Source: an uncultured Actinomycetes bacterium (GTDB lineage Bacteria > Actinomycetota > Actinomycetes > Nanopelagicales > Nanopelagicaceae). Taken from it: a DNA stretch of 64,000 nt. Location of the stretch: contig CAILHY010000022.1 in the NCBI GenBank assembly GCA_903834145.1, positions 114,800-178,799 of the forward strand. Reading direction: 5' to 3'. This document shows, one piece after another, positions 20,015 to 28,685 of this stretch. The position numbers were made by a program, and so were the translations under genes. Each line of letters starts with the position of its first letter. Within the stretch, counting starts at the first letter, position 1. The notes under the pieces are model-generated. The model ran no database searches. It worked only from the letters and a program-made list of their open reading frames with translations, and was not told where the DNA came from.

Positions 20015-20021
20015 GAGATCC

Positions 20022-20867
20022 ATGTTACGAATAGCGATCCCCAATAAAGGCTCCCTGTCTGAATCTGCGACGGCAATTCTTAAGGAAGCGGGGTACCGGC
20101 AACGTAGCGATATGCGCGATCTCGTATTACTGGATCCAGAAAATGATGTTGAGTTTTATTATCTACGTCCCCGAGATATTGCGCTCTATGTTGGTTCCGG
20201 CGAACTCGAAGCAGGGGTCACTGGGCGTGATCTTTTGATTGACTCTGGAGCGCCAGCCGATGAAATACTGGATTTGGATTTCGGTCAGTCCACTTTCCGT
20301 TTTGCTGGTAGCCATGATCTCGAGTGGACTTTGGCTAACGTTGAGGGGAAAAGAGTTGCAACCGCTTATCCAGGATTAGTAACAAATTACCTTGCCAAAG
20401 TTGGAATTACTGCGACCGTCGTACGCCTGGATGGCGCAGTAGAGAGCAGTGTTCGACTCGGAGTGGCCGACGTCATTGCTGATGTCGTGAGCACCGGCGG
20501 CACCTTGCGCCAAGCGGGTTTAAAAGTCTTTGGAGATCCGATTCTTACGAGTGAAGCAGTGTTAATTCATCGCAAGGATGGCTCAATCGGAACACAACTT
20601 GAAATTTTAATTCGTCGATTGCAAGGTGTCGTTACTGCCAGACAATATGTCCTTCTTGATTACGATGTTCCAGAATCGAATTTGGAATCGGCTTGCGGGA
20701 TAACGCCAGGATTGGAATCTCCTACGATTTCCCCTTTACAAAAAGAGGGTTGGATGGCTGTTAGGGCCATGGTTTTACGTAAAGATACAAATCGATTAAT
20801 GGATGAGCTCTGGGCACTTGGTGCGCGAGGAATTCTCGTTACCGATATTCACGCCTGCAGGCTTTGA
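20022..20867 (+). CDS. hisG: ATP phosphoribosyltransferase (long form)
   Basis: First, feedback-regulated step of histidine synthesis: ATP + PRPP to PR-ATP. At 281 aa it is the long form with a C-terminal ACT-like regulatory domain (about 205-281). The PRPP-site region [18 protein letters not shown] is intact. A TAGGAG Shine-Dalgarno precedes ATG 20022. Its 3' end overlaps the convergent serB gene by 19 nt, leaving no room for a terminator. Confidence 0.95.
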   Translation: MLRIAIPNKGSLSESATAILKEAGYRQRSDMRDLVLLDPENDVEFYYLRPRDIALYVGSGELEAGVTGRDLLIDSGAPADEILDLDFGQSTFRFAGSHDLEWTLANVEGKRVATAYPGLVTNYLAKVGITATVVRLDGAVESSVRLGVADVIADVVSTGGTLRQAGLKVFGDPILTSEAVLIHRKDGSIGTQLEILIRRLQGVVTARQYVLLDYDVPESNLESACGITPGLESPTISPLQKEGWMAVRAMVLRKDTNRLMDELWALGARGILVTDIHACRL

Positions 20868-22051
20868 TTATCCGCCTCTTCAACATCTTCACGAGCGATA
20901 CCCATTAAGTACAGAACGGAATCCAAGTAGGGCGCAGAAACTGCGCTATCGGCTGCTGCCCTCACTGCAGGTTTTGCATTAAATGCAATGCCCAACCCAG
21001 CGGTGGTGATCATATCTAAGTCATTGGCACCATCACCGATTGCAATAGTTTGCTCTATGGCGACTCCTGATATCGCGGCAAACTCACGAAGGGCAACGGC
21101 CTTAGCGGGCCGATCAATAATGGTACCGATAAGCCCGCCCGTGAGTTGACCGTCAACAATTTCCAACGAGTTGGCTCGGTACATTTCTATTCCAAGCTCC
21201 TTGATGAGGGGTTCTATCACTTCTATAAATCCACCAGAAACCACAGCCACTGTGTGTCCGAGTCTTTGCAATGTTCGAACCAGAGTTCGAGCACCAGGGG
21301 TGAGGGTTATCTCCGATCGCACTTCTTCAAGGACGGAAACCGGTAAACCTTTGAGCAACGAGACACGTTTGCGAAGGGATTCTTCAAAATCAATCTCACC
21401 CCGCATTGCCGATGCAGTAATCTCGATTACTTCCTCTGCAACTCCAGCCTTGGCAGCTAGGAGTTCGATGACTTCCTGGGCGATTAAAGTGGAATCAACA
21501 TCCATAAGGACAAGTTTCTTTGCCCATCGCATGAGGCCACCTTCTTGCACCGCTAAATCCACGCCATAATGCGAGGAAACTGCAGAGAGAGAGGTATGAA
21601 GTGTGCTTTGAGTTCCTCCGGAAACAACGAACTCGACTGCGGTAATCGGGAACGATGCAGTTCTATGTATTCGTTCAATATTGGCGCCGTGTTCGGTGAT
21701 GGCTCCCGCAAGTGCCGCTACGGCATCAGGTTTGAGAGGGTTCGCTAGCGCAACTACATGAATCAAGCCAGATTTTGCTGCAATGGAATCCGGCATTATC
21801 GCCGAAAATGAAATGGCGATATCTACGCCAAGGGCGAGACCGCAGGCATTGAGGTCTTCTTCGATCGCCGAGGCATGCGCTTTGTTGAGCCCAATCAAGG
21901 CGGTCAAGATGAGCCTCTCGCGGATAACTACCTGTTCAATATCAATAATCGTTACCGCGAAAGGGGAGAGGGTCCGAAAAAGACTCTGTGTGATTCCAGG
22001 TGTATCAACACCTGAGAGCAGGATCAGACCAGTGTAAGTTTCTTGTGCCAT
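20849..22051 (-). CDS. serB: Phosphoserine phosphatase with N-terminal ACT domains
   Basis: Last step of serine synthesis. The N-terminal 170 residues form ACT regulatory domains ([12 protein letters not shown]; a second around residues 96-170). The HAD catalytic domain carries DVDST (184-188), a VSGGF motif II and GDGANDLDM. It is 400 aa, like SerB2 of mycobacteria. ATG 22051 is fixed by a leaderless -10 on the minus strand. As in mycobacteria it neighbours a lone ABC ATPase. Confidence 0.95.
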   Translation of the reverse strand: MAQETYTGLILLSGVDTPGITQSLFRTLSPFAVTIIDIEQVVIRERLILTALIGLNKAHASAIEEDLNACGLALGVDIAISFSAIMPDSIAAKSGLIHVVALANPLKPDAVAALAGAITEHGANIERIHRTASFPITAVEFVVSGGTQSTLHTSLSAVSSHYGVDLAVQEGGLMRWAKKLVLMDVDSTLIAQEVIELLAAKAGVAEEVIEITASAMRGEIDFEESLRKRVSLLKGLPVSVLEEVRSEITLTPGARTLVRTLQRLGHTVAVVSGGFIEVIEPLIKELGIEMYRANSLEIVDGQLTGGLIGTIIDRPAKAVALREFAAISGVAIEQTIAIGDGANDLDMITTAGLGIAFNAKPAVRAAADSAVSAPYLDSVLYLMGIAREDVEEADNQSLQA

Positions 22052-22057
22052 TGGGCA

Positions 22058-22063
22058 AGATTA
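22058..22063 (-). promoter_or_regulatory. -10 element for leaderless serB mRNA
   Basis: On the minus strand TAATCT ends 6 nt before ATG 22051. The divergent ABC gene starts at 22115, so both promoters share about 60 bp. Confidence 0.6.
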
Positions 22064-22114
22064 ACGTGAAAATGCCAAGGCTTGAGCACAAAAACCAGTA
22101 TCTTGTATGCACTT

Positions 22115-22903
22115 ATGAACACGCGAAAAGTTCTAGCGGTACGCAATGTCTCCGTTCGACGTGGAGAGCGCATCATTCTTGGACCCATTGATTTTTCTGT
22201 ATCAGAGGGGGAGCGCTGGGTAATACTGGGCCCAAATGGCGCCGGTAAATCCACTTTATTGAAATTGCTAGCCGCCATGAGTTTCCCGACTGTTGGATCT
22301 GTTGAAATATTGGGTGAAGTCCTTGGAAAGGTTGATGTTTTTGAACTTCGGCCGCGAGTGGGTTTTTGCAGCGCATTGCTGGCGGAGAACATTCCCGAAG
22401 ATGAACGTGTTCGTGATGTCGTACTTACCGCAGCGTATGCAATTTTAGGGCGATGGAATGAGAACTATGACCTTTGGGACGAGTCACGGGCAGTTGCCTT
22501 ACTAACAACTTTTGGCGTTCGTGATCTTAAAGATCGTGCATTTCATACTCTCAGCGAAGGTGAGCGCAAGAGAGTGCAAATTTGCAGGGCGCTCATGGCT
22601 GATCCCGAAGTCCTTCTCCTGGACGAACCAGCAGCCGGCTTAGATCTAGGTGGGCGTGAAGATTTGCTTTCGCGTTTTGCAGCTTTTTCTACCGATCCTC
22701 ATGCTCCCGTGACTATTTTGGTAACCCATCACATTGAAGAAATTCCTGCCGGAACAACTCATGCGCTTTTGATTAAAGATGGCCTCGTTGCGATTTCGGG
22801 TCCGGTTGATGAGGTCATAACGAGTGATCACGTCAGTGAGGTTTTCGGTCTACCTATGACTGTTACAAAAGAAGGTTCACGCTTCTTCGCACGTGCTCTT
22901 TAG
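22115..22903 (+). CDS. ABC-type ATP-binding protein without adjacent permease
   Basis: The 262-aa ABC ATPase has Walker A GPNGAGKST (39-47), signature LSEGERKRV (near 147), Walker B LLLDEP and the H-loop VTHH. No permease gene is adjacent, so the partner and substrate are unknown. Its neighbour serB matches the mycobacterial serB2 locus. The frame is open from TTG 22082, but ATG 22115 gives the expected N-terminus. It ends just before a strong bidirectional terminator. Confidence 0.85.
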   Translation: MNTRKVLAVRNVSVRRGERIILGPIDFSVSEGERWVILGPNGAGKSTLLKLLAAMSFPTVGSVEILGEVLGKVDVFELRPRVGFCSALLAENIPEDERVRDVVLTAAYAILGRWNENYDLWDESRAVALLTTFGVRDLKDRAFHTLSEGERKRVQICRALMADPEVLLLDEPAAGLDLGGREDLLSRFAAFSTDPHAPVTILVTHHIEEIPAGTTHALLIKDGLVAISGPVDEVITSDHVSEVFGLPMTVTKEGSRFFARAL

Positions 22904-22911
22904 AACTAAAA

Positions 22912-22950
22912 AGAAAGAACCCGAAATGATTGTCATTTCGGGTTCTTTCT
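22912..22950. terminator. Bidirectional intrinsic terminator
   Basis: A perfect 18-bp inverted repeat pairs 22912-22929 (AGAAAGAACCCGAAATGA) with 22933-22950 around a 3-nt loop. The A-rich and T-rich ends make it read as a terminator both ways, for the ABC gene (plus) and the purine permease (minus). It is the only strong stem-loop of this kind in the window. Confidence 0.93.
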
Positions 22951-22967
22951 AACTTCGAATTATTACA

Positions 22968-24404
22968 TCAGCCAACCCATGTATTTATTGGACCGGTGAG
23001 GAAATAGACAACGAAGAGCACTGTCACAAGAGCAAGCAAAGGATGAATCTCCTTGCGTCGTCCCTGGACGAGTCGAATAACTACGTGCGAGACAAAGCCA
23101 GCTCCAATTCCTACAGAGATGCTGTAAGTGAATGGCATCAAGATAATCGTAAGAAATGCTGGAATTGCAATTCCAAGATCTTCCCAATCAATTCCCTTGA
23201 TCTGTGTCATCATCAAGAATCCAACGATGACCAACGCAGGAGTGGCAGCTTCGTAAGGAATAACTGCAACAAGTGGCGCCAGGAAAGTCGTTAACAAGAA
23301 GCACAGACCCGTAATAACTGATGCAAGGCCCGTTCTAGCGCCTTCACCAACACCTGAAGCAGACTCTATATAGGAAGTGTTAGAGGAGATGCTTGCGGCA
23401 CCGCCTGCAACTGCTGCAAGTGAGTCAACAAGGAGAATTTGTTCAGTCTTTGGAATATTTCCTTGACCATCGACAAGACCAGCTTCATGAGCGATCGCAG
23501 TAACTGTTCCGACGGTGTCAAAGAAGTCAGAGAGCAACAAAGTGAAGACCAACAAGATCGCAGAAATTGCCGAGACCTTACTGAAGGAGCCAAGAAGATT
23601 GAAGTGTCCGAGTAATCCAAAGTCTGGTTTGGCAAGGATCTTGGATGGAACGGAGGGAACATTTAAGCCCCAACCTTTTGGATTCACTTTATCTGGAGCT
23701 ATGAAGTTCGGACCTATCTTAAAAGCGGATTCGATGGCTACGGCAGCAACCGTTGCCATAACGATTCCTATAAGAAGGGCACCTTTAACTTTCTTGACCA
23801 AAAGAGTGATCATCAAGAAAAGTCCAAATGCGAAAACGATGATTGGCCAACCAACAAGTGTTCCACCATCGCCCAGTGTGACCGGTACTGGGCCTTGGCT
23901 TGTGCGACGCACGAAACCAGAATCGACCAGACCAATCAAGGCGATGAAAAGACCGATTCCCACGGAGATGGCAATCTTTAACTGCTGAGGAACTGCTTTG
24001 AAGACTGCCGTTCGGAATCCTGTGAGAACAAGAACGGTGATGATCAATCCTTCGAGAACGATTAATCCCATTGCATCTGCCCATGTCATCTTCGAAGCGA
24101 TTCCCACCGCGACGAATGTGTTGAGTCCAAGACCTGTTGCAAGGGCCAATGGGAAGTTGGCAACAACTCCCATCAAGATTGTGAGTACACCAGCTACCAA
24201 TGCAGTAGCCGCTGCGATCATTGCCAGGTTGGGATGACTACCATCGCCTCCCAGGAATTTCCCATCTCCATCTTTCGCAAGTCCGATGATCAATGGGTTG
24301 AGTGCCACGATGTAGGCCATTGTGAAAAACGTGACGACGCCGCCTCGAATCTCTCGCCCTACTGTCGAGCCACGTTCTGTGATCTTAAAGAAACTATCGA
24401 GCAT
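22968..24404 (-). CDS. NCS2-family purine permease (AzgA type, hypoxanthine/guanine)
   Basis: Proton-coupled nucleobase transporter with about 12 membrane segments. It begins FFKITERGSTVGREIRGG and has TFFTMAYIVALNP, ATGLGLNTFVA, SDFFDTVGTV and SSNTSYIESASGVGEGARTG, all typical of AzgA-type permeases. ATG 24404 follows an AAGGGG Shine-Dalgarno (minus strand 24416-24411), giving 478 aa; an upstream in-frame extension to 24467 runs through the leader and is rejected. Together with apt in this window it suggests purine salvage. The structured leader suggests RNA-level control. Confidence 0.9.
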   Translation of the reverse strand: MLDSFFKITERGSTVGREIRGGVVTFFTMAYIVALNPLIIGLAKDGDGKFLGGDGSHPNLAMIAAATALVAGVLTILMGVVANFPLALATGLGLNTFVAVGIASKMTWADAMGLIVLEGLIITVLVLTGFRTAVFKAVPQQLKIAISVGIGLFIALIGLVDSGFVRRTSQGPVPVTLGDGGTLVGWPIIVFAFGLFLMITLLVKKVKGALLIGIVMATVAAVAIESAFKIGPNFIAPDKVNPKGWGLNVPSVPSKILAKPDFGLLGHFNLLGSFSKVSAISAILLVFTLLLSDFFDTVGTVTAIAHEAGLVDGQGNIPKTEQILLVDSLAAVAGGAASISSNTSYIESASGVGEGARTGLASVITGLCFLLTTFLAPLVAVIPYEAATPALVIVGFLMMTQIKGIDWEDLGIAIPAFLTIILMPFTYSISVGIGAGFVSHVVIRLVQGRRKEIHPLLALVTVLFVVYFLTGPINTWVG

Positions 24405-24502
24405 GACTTTCCCCTTACTGTTTTGGTATCGGGGGTGTTTGCGACCCCGTGTGGCATCACGGCCCACAAACCGGAGGAAGATGAGGGGGACGCTACCCGT
24501 CC
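24405..24502 (-). promoter_or_regulatory. Structured 5' leader of the purine permease mRNA (candidate cis-regulatory RNA)
   Basis: Read on the minus strand, the leader holds a GGACG/CGTCC hairpin (24502-24488) and a two-part arm: outer GTTTG/CAAAC (24437-24441 with 24467-24471) and inner CCGTG/CACGG (24447-24451 with 24458-24462). The CCCCC run (24435-24431) can pair with CGGGG (24449-24445) or with the Shine-Dalgarno GGGG (24414-24411). Exclusive pairings around a Shine-Dalgarno suggest a switch. No known purine-riboswitch core was recognised. Confidence 0.5.
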
Positions 24503-24506
24503 ATCT

Positions 24507-24512
24507 ATATTA
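24507..24512 (-). promoter_or_regulatory. Probable -10 element for the purine permease
   Basis: TAATAT on the minus strand overlaps the stop codon of the upstream gene. Transcription would start near 24500, giving a leader of about 95 nt. Confidence 0.45.
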
Positions 24513-25241
24513 CTGACGGGTAAGGCGGGCGAGGATTCCGCACGAAATTGCAATTGCTTGCCCGATAAGTCCGGCAAAGAGGGCTGTCCCTAACCCAATT
24601 CGCCCACCTAGCAGCCCTCCTGAGACGAGAACAAGTATCTCGATAACGAGGCGAACCCTTCCTACACGGACCCCTGTTTTTACGTGGATGCCCGTCATTA
24701 GTCCGTCTCTGGGGCCGGGCCCTAGTCCGCACGTGATGTATAACGTTGAAGCAATACCTACGCATCCCACTCCCAGAAGGGCAAATACAAGCCCTGGAAA
24801 GAAGCCGTGTTGCAGCGGGATGCGATCAACCGATACCTGAAGAACCCATGCAATAACGATGATGTTCAGTAAAGTTCCAAATCCTGGACGCTCTCGGAGT
24901 GGTATCCATAAAAGCAAGACGGCAACGCTGATCGCGAAAGTTGCCCATCCCAAGGAGATGCCGGTTTTCAAGGAGACACCTTGTGCGAAAACAACCCACG
25001 GTGAATTTCCTATATGTGATTGCACAAGAAGTGCTTCACCTAATCCAAAGAGGGCTAAACCTGATATCAGAATCACCACACGCATTGGTGCCAGATCCCA
25101 ACGATGAGATGCATGCCATGGCGTTGTAGGAATCGTTTTATGCGGACGCAGCCAATGAATCAACGAATGAATCAACGAATGAATCAACGAATGAATCAAC
25201 GACTGAATGAACGACTGATGAGGGGAGCGCTCACGGGACAT
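24510..25241 (-). CDS. YczE/YitT-like integral membrane protein with a repetitive N-terminus
   Basis: Membrane protein of unknown function (243 aa). From about residue 53 it follows the YczE-like pattern: RWDLAPMRVVILISGLALFGLGEALLV, then NSPWVVFAQGVSLKTG and GLGPGPRDGLM, with about six membrane segments. The first 50 residues are unusual: a four-residue SLIH unit repeated, encoded by 12-bp DNA repeats. ATG 25241 is chosen because a TATCCT -10 lies exactly 6 nt upstream, which places the repeats inside the protein. An in-frame ATG at 25085 would remove them. Confidence 0.75.
   Translation of the reverse strand: MSRERSPHQSFIQSLIHSLIHSLIHSLIHWLRPHKTIPTTPWHASHRWDLAPMRVVILISGLALFGLGEALLVQSHIGNSPWVVFAQGVSLKTGISLGWATFAISVAVLLLWIPLRERPGFGTLLNIIVIAWVLQVSVDRIPLQHGFFPGLVFALLGVGCVGIASTLYITCGLGPGPRDGLMTGIHVKTGVRVGRVRLVIEILVLVSGGLLGGRIGLGTALFAGLIGQAIAISCGILARLTRQ
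25154..25213. repeat. 12-bp tandem repeat, four perfect copies plus one degenerate
   Basis: AATGAATCAACG is repeated perfectly at 25154-25201, followed by one altered copy to 25213. On the minus strand it encodes repeated SLIH units near the N-terminus of the YczE-like protein. There are no spacers, so it is not CRISPR-like. Confidence 0.95.
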
Positions 25242-25247
25242 TTCGTG

Positions 25248-25253
25248 AGGATA
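25248..25253 (-). promoter_or_regulatory. -10 element for leaderless yczE-like mRNA
   Basis: TATCCT on the minus strand ends 6 nt before ATG 25241, which fixes the start upstream of the repeats. Confidence 0.6.
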
Positions 25254-25306
25254 TCTCATCGGATTACCTTTGGAACTCTTTCTCTTCCGATAGGATTAGC
25301 ATTCTT

Positions 25307-26179
25307 ATGGATCTCTCCTATACGCAAGCGATCATTACCGGCTTCATACAAGGAATCACAGAACTCTTCCCAGTTTCAAGTTTAGGTCACGCTGTTTTGG
25401 TACCTGCTTGGGTAGGTGGATCCTGGAAAGCGCTGACAACTTCGGCGAATTCTCCATATTTGACGATCACCATTGCTCTTCATTGTGCTAGCGCTCTAGC
25501 GCTGCTCCTGATTTTTCGCAATCGTTGGATCTCACTCATTAACGGTGGAATTGCATCATTGCGCAAGAAACCTACGGCAGAAAGTGCTCTCTTCTGGCGT
25601 TTGGTGCTGGGAACGATTCCGGTCGCGGTCTTAGGTTTGATATTCGAAAAGTCACTTCGCGAACTATTTTCCAAACCACTTGCCTCTGCTGCATTCTTAA
25701 CTATCAACGGTTGTATTCTCATTCTCGCCGAAAGATTCTCCAGAAGGAGCAAAGCGAGTGAATCCATCAGTGAATCCATCAGTGAAGAGGATTCACAAAT
25801 TCTTGATCGTGTCTCACCAAAAATGGCTCTTACTATCGGATTCGGTCAATCTCTAGCCCTCTTTGCGGGCATTAGCCGCTTTGGAATCACCATGAGCGCA
25901 GGCCTTATGCGCGGGCTCTCTCATAGAGCTGCTTCTGATTTTGCATTCCTCTTAGCGCTACCAGTTATTTTGGGAACATCCATCGTTAAACTACCCAAAC
26001 TTTTCGCTCCAGAGTATTCGCACATGATGGGACCCATCATTGCTGGATCAATCACCTCCTTTATTTTTACCTATGCCTCGGTAACTTTCTTAGTTAAATG
26101 GTTTAAGACTCGAACTCTTTATCCATTCGCGATCTATTGCCTGGTTGTTGGAGTGGCATCGCTGATTCGATTCGCCTAA
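25307..26179 (+). CDS. uppP: Undecaprenyl-diphosphatase (BacA/UppP family)
   Basis: Membrane enzyme recycling undecaprenyl diphosphate for cell-wall synthesis. The 290-aa protein starts with the family region MDLSYTQAIITGFIQGITE followed by LFPVSSLGH (canonical ExxPxSSxGH). The second motif reads AGISRFG rather than PGTSRSG, a divergent but Arg-retaining form. A charged loop near residue 155 has a SESI repeat. Upstream DNA has TAGGAT (25291-25296) and TAGCAT (25297-25302), either of which could be the -10. Confidence 0.85.
   Translation: MDLSYTQAIITGFIQGITELFPVSSLGHAVLVPAWVGGSWKALTTSANSPYLTITIALHCASALALLLIFRNRWISLINGGIASLRKKPTAESALFWRLVLGTIPVAVLGLIFEKSLRELFSKPLASAAFLTINGCILILAERFSRRSKASESISESISEEDSQILDRVSPKMALTIGFGQSLALFAGISRFGITMSAGLMRGLSHRAASDFAFLLALPVILGTSIVKLPKLFAPEYSHMMGPIIAGSITSFIFTYASVTFLVKWFKTRTLYPFAIYCLVVGVASLIRFA
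25757..25787. repeat. 12-bp tandem repeat in uppP
   Basis: AGTGAATCCATC occurs twice, followed by a partial third copy. It encodes a SESI repeat in a hydrophilic loop. Its period and TGAATC core resemble the repeat in the divergent neighbour 550 bp away. Confidence 0.9.
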
Positions 26180-26917
26180 ATGTTTCCCGGGATCGGCACA
26201 GTAATCAATGTTGCCACAATAGTTACTGGAGCAGGGATCGGCGTTCTTGTCGGATCACGGATGCCGACACGGACCAGGGAATTACTGACGGATGTTCTCG
26301 GACTGACAACTATTTTGGGGGCCGCTGGCGCTCTATTTAGTTTGTGGTCCAAGAGGTATGTGACTTCACTTCCTACCGGTTGGAGTCTTTTGACGGTACT
26401 CGGCGCCCTACTTATCGGAGGTTTGATTGGATCAACGCTTCGATTAGAGGATCGACTCAATGGCGTTGGCGAGAAGTTACGTGTTCGTTTCGGTGCATCT
26501 AACGAAAGCACTTTTGTAGAAGGTTTCGTCTCTGCTTCACTTCTTTTCGCGATTGGTCCGTTGGCGATCTTAGGAAGCATAAGTGATGGAATGTCTACTG
26601 GTATTAATCAACTGTTACTGAAGAGTTCTCTAGATTTCTTTGCTGCTATGGCTTTCGCCGCATCATTGGGTTGGGGCGTAGCGGTTTCTGCAATCCCAGT
26701 GGGGATTTATCAGGCTTTCTGGACGATTATTGGCGTAGGGCTCGGAAGCATTATGGCGGGCTATCAAGTTGACGCCATGACAGCAACTGGGGGAGTCATG
26801 TTGTTATGCATTGGACTCAAACTCTTGAAGATTAAAGATATTGCTGTGGGAAATCTGCTTCCAGCACTTGCGGTAGCCCCTCTCCTTGCATGGGGACTAC
26901 ACGCCTTCGTCAAATAA
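26180..26917 (+). CDS. DUF554 family membrane protein
   Basis: Unknown function. The 245-aa protein matches DUF554: MFPGIGTVINVATIVTGAGIGVLVG at the start, then GLIGSTLRLEDRLNGVG, and GPLAILGSISDGMSTGINQLLLKSSLDFFAAMAFAASLGWGV in the centre, with about six or seven membrane segments. Family members are suspected transporters, without firm substrate. The ATG directly follows the uppP stop with no gap, so the two are co-transcribed. Confidence 0.85.
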   Translation: MFPGIGTVINVATIVTGAGIGVLVGSRMPTRTRELLTDVLGLTTILGAAGALFSLWSKRYVTSLPTGWSLLTVLGALLIGGLIGSTLRLEDRLNGVGEKLRVRFGASNESTFVEGFVSASLLFAIGPLAILGSISDGMSTGINQLLLKSSLDFFAAMAFAASLGWGVAVSAIPVGIYQAFWTIIGVGLGSIMAGYQVDAMTATGGVMLLCIGLKLLKIKDIAVGNLLPALAVAPLLAWGLHAFVK

Positions 26918-26933
26918 TTTCACGGCTGATTTA

Positions 26934-27974
26934 CTAAATAGTTTGTGCATCGATCACAAAACGATATTTAACATCACTGGCAACTGTGCGTTCGTAGGCG
27001 ATGTTCACGTAATCCGCCTTGATAACCTCAACATCGCTGGTGATGTTGTGCACTCCGCAGAAGTCAAGCATTTCTTGCAATTCAGGAATACCGCCAATCA
27101 TTGATCCTGCCATCGAGCGACGTGCGCCAAGAAGCGTTCCAACATGAACGGAGTAGGGTTTTCCTGGAAGGCCAATCACGACCAATGTGCCATCCAATTT
27201 TAGAAGATTGAGATACGTGTTGATGTCTAACTCTGCTGAAACCGTATTCAAAATAAGATCGAAAGTGCCCTCTTCCGCCTTCAGGTTAGATGGATCCTTT
27301 GTCATGACAAAATGATGGGCGCCCATTGCCTTCGCATCGGCTTCTTTACTGGGGGAGTGAGAAAAGACTGTAACTTCCGCGCCGAGAGCTGCTGCAAATT
27401 TGACGCCCATGTGCCCAAGCCCACCAAGTCCCATGACGCCAACTTTCATGCCCGCTTTTGCTCCCCAGTGCTTTAAAGGGGAATACAAAGTGATTCCGGC
27501 ACAGAGAAGTGGCGCAACTCCCGCCATATCTAGATTCTCCGGGACATGTACTGCGTAATCTTGATCGATCACGAATAGGTTCGAATACCCACCCTGAGCA
27601 AGTGTTACGCCATCGCGTTCGAGTTGGTTATACGTACCTGTCATGCCCTCTAAACAATATTGTTGCAAGCCGGCTAGGCAGTTGACGCATGTACGACAGG
27701 AATCAATAAAAACTCCAACACCGATTCGATCCCCGACGGAGAATTTGGTGACAGAGGGGCCAACCTTTCGAACGATTCCTACAATTTCGTGGCCAGGAAC
27801 CATAGGGAAAAGTGCGGGGCCCCATTCTTCGCGGGCCTGATGAATATCGGAGTGACAAATACCTGCATAGGTAATATCTAGGGCGACATCACCTGCGCGT
27901 AGTTGGCGACGATCAAACTCCCAGGCGACTAAAGGATCGTTGGCATGGTGAACAGCAAGAGCCCGTGTTTTCAT
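26934..27974 (-). CDS. Zinc-dependent NAD(P) alcohol dehydrogenase (cinnamyl/YahK-like)
   Basis: Medium-chain dehydrogenase interconverting alcohols and aldehydes; the physiological substrate is unknown. Catalytic zinc ligands are in GICHSD and PGHEIVG. The structural zinc cysteines are in CRTCVNCLAGLQQYC. The nucleotide-binding loop is GLGGLGHMG. It is 346 aa and closest in pattern to the YahK/CAD group of NADPH-dependent aldehyde reductases. A GAAAGG Shine-Dalgarno precedes ATG 27974. The gene lies 23 nt after tdk on the same strand and is probably co-transcribed. Confidence 0.88.
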   Translation of the reverse strand: MKTRALAVHHANDPLVAWEFDRRQLRAGDVALDITYAGICHSDIHQAREEWGPALFPMVPGHEIVGIVRKVGPSVTKFSVGDRIGVGVFIDSCRTCVNCLAGLQQYCLEGMTGTYNQLERDGVTLAQGGYSNLFVIDQDYAVHVPENLDMAGVAPLLCAGITLYSPLKHWGAKAGMKVGVMGLGGLGHMGVKFAAALGAEVTVFSHSPSKEADAKAMGAHHFVMTKDPSNLKAEEGTFDLILNTVSAELDINTYLNLLKLDGTLVVIGLPGKPYSVHVGTLLGARRSMAGSMIGGIPELQEMLDFCGVHNITSDVEVIKADYVNIAYERTVASDVKYRFVIDAQTI

Positions 27975-27997
27975 CGTGTGCCTTTCGTAAGCGAAAC

Positions 27998-28642
27998 TTA
28001 AGAGTTGAAGGGTAGCGGGTCATACGAGGAATGCGCAGCGCGAGATGCCCGGGCGGTAACTCGGCGCATGTGGTGTCGCCTGCAGAGGACTTCATAAGAT
28101 ATTTCTTGACCGGGAGCAACATCCCCGACAACAACTTGCTCGCCTTCGGTGATCATCACACCACCTGATGTTCGGGCATTGTGGGTGGCACGATTGCCAC
28201 ACCAACAGAGTGCTTCAACTTGCAGGGTGTTCACACGATCAGCGAGTTCGACTAGACGAGCAGAGCCCGGAAAAAGCGATGTACGAAAATCTGTGAGAAT
28301 TCCAAAAGCAAACACATCAATACCAAGACCGTCAACAATTTTGGCAAGCTGCTCAATTTGTTCTGGTTCGTAAAATTGAGCTTCGTCGCAGATGACGTAA
28401 TCGATACGTTCGCCCATGGATAACTGATCAACCACGAAACGGTGCAGATCCAAGGAAGGATCTACCTCAAGGGCATCTCGTTGTAGCCCTAACCGTGAGG
28501 ATATGACTCCGCTTCCCGCACGATCTTTGCTCGTAAAGATAACCCCAGTTCGGCCCCGACTTTGATGGTTATGCGCAGTCTGGAGGGCAAGGGTTGATTT
28601 TCCGCTATCCATTGTTCCGCAGTAATAAATGAGTTCAGCCAC
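27998..28642 (-). CDS. tdk: Thymidine kinase (type II)
   Basis: Salvages thymidine to dTMP. P-loop GTMDSGKST (9-17), DEAQFY (86-91) and the zinc-lasso cysteines (CWC and later CRRHH) are present. The 214-aa size fits the TK1-like family. Start GTG 28642 has CAAGAT ending 6 nt upstream, one mismatch from the window's leaderless -10 pattern, and no Shine-Dalgarno. Confidence 0.93.
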   Translation of the reverse strand: MAELIYYCGTMDSGKSTLALQTAHNHQSRGRTGVIFTSKDRAGSGVISSRLGLQRDALEVDPSLDLHRFVVDQLSMGERIDYVICDEAQFYEPEQIEQLAKIVDGLGIDVFAFGILTDFRTSLFPGSARLVELADRVNTLQVEALCWCGNRATHNARTSGGVMITEGEQVVVGDVAPGQEISYEVLCRRHHMRRVTARASRAAHSSYDPLPFNS

Positions 28643-28685
28643 AACCCAATCTTGCCAGTGTTTCCTTCCAAAACGTGAATTTGGG

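Noticed and set aside
22912..22950. Perfect inverted repeat considered as an insertion-sequence end or attachment site
   Set aside because: It sits exactly between two convergent stops with A- and T-rich ends, and no transposase or integrase is near; a terminator explains it.
25154..25213. Repeat array considered as CRISPR
   Set aside because: Units are 12 bp, directly joined without spacers, and lie in coding sequence; no cas genes nearby. The RecB-like nuclease at 41905 is Cas4-related only by fold.
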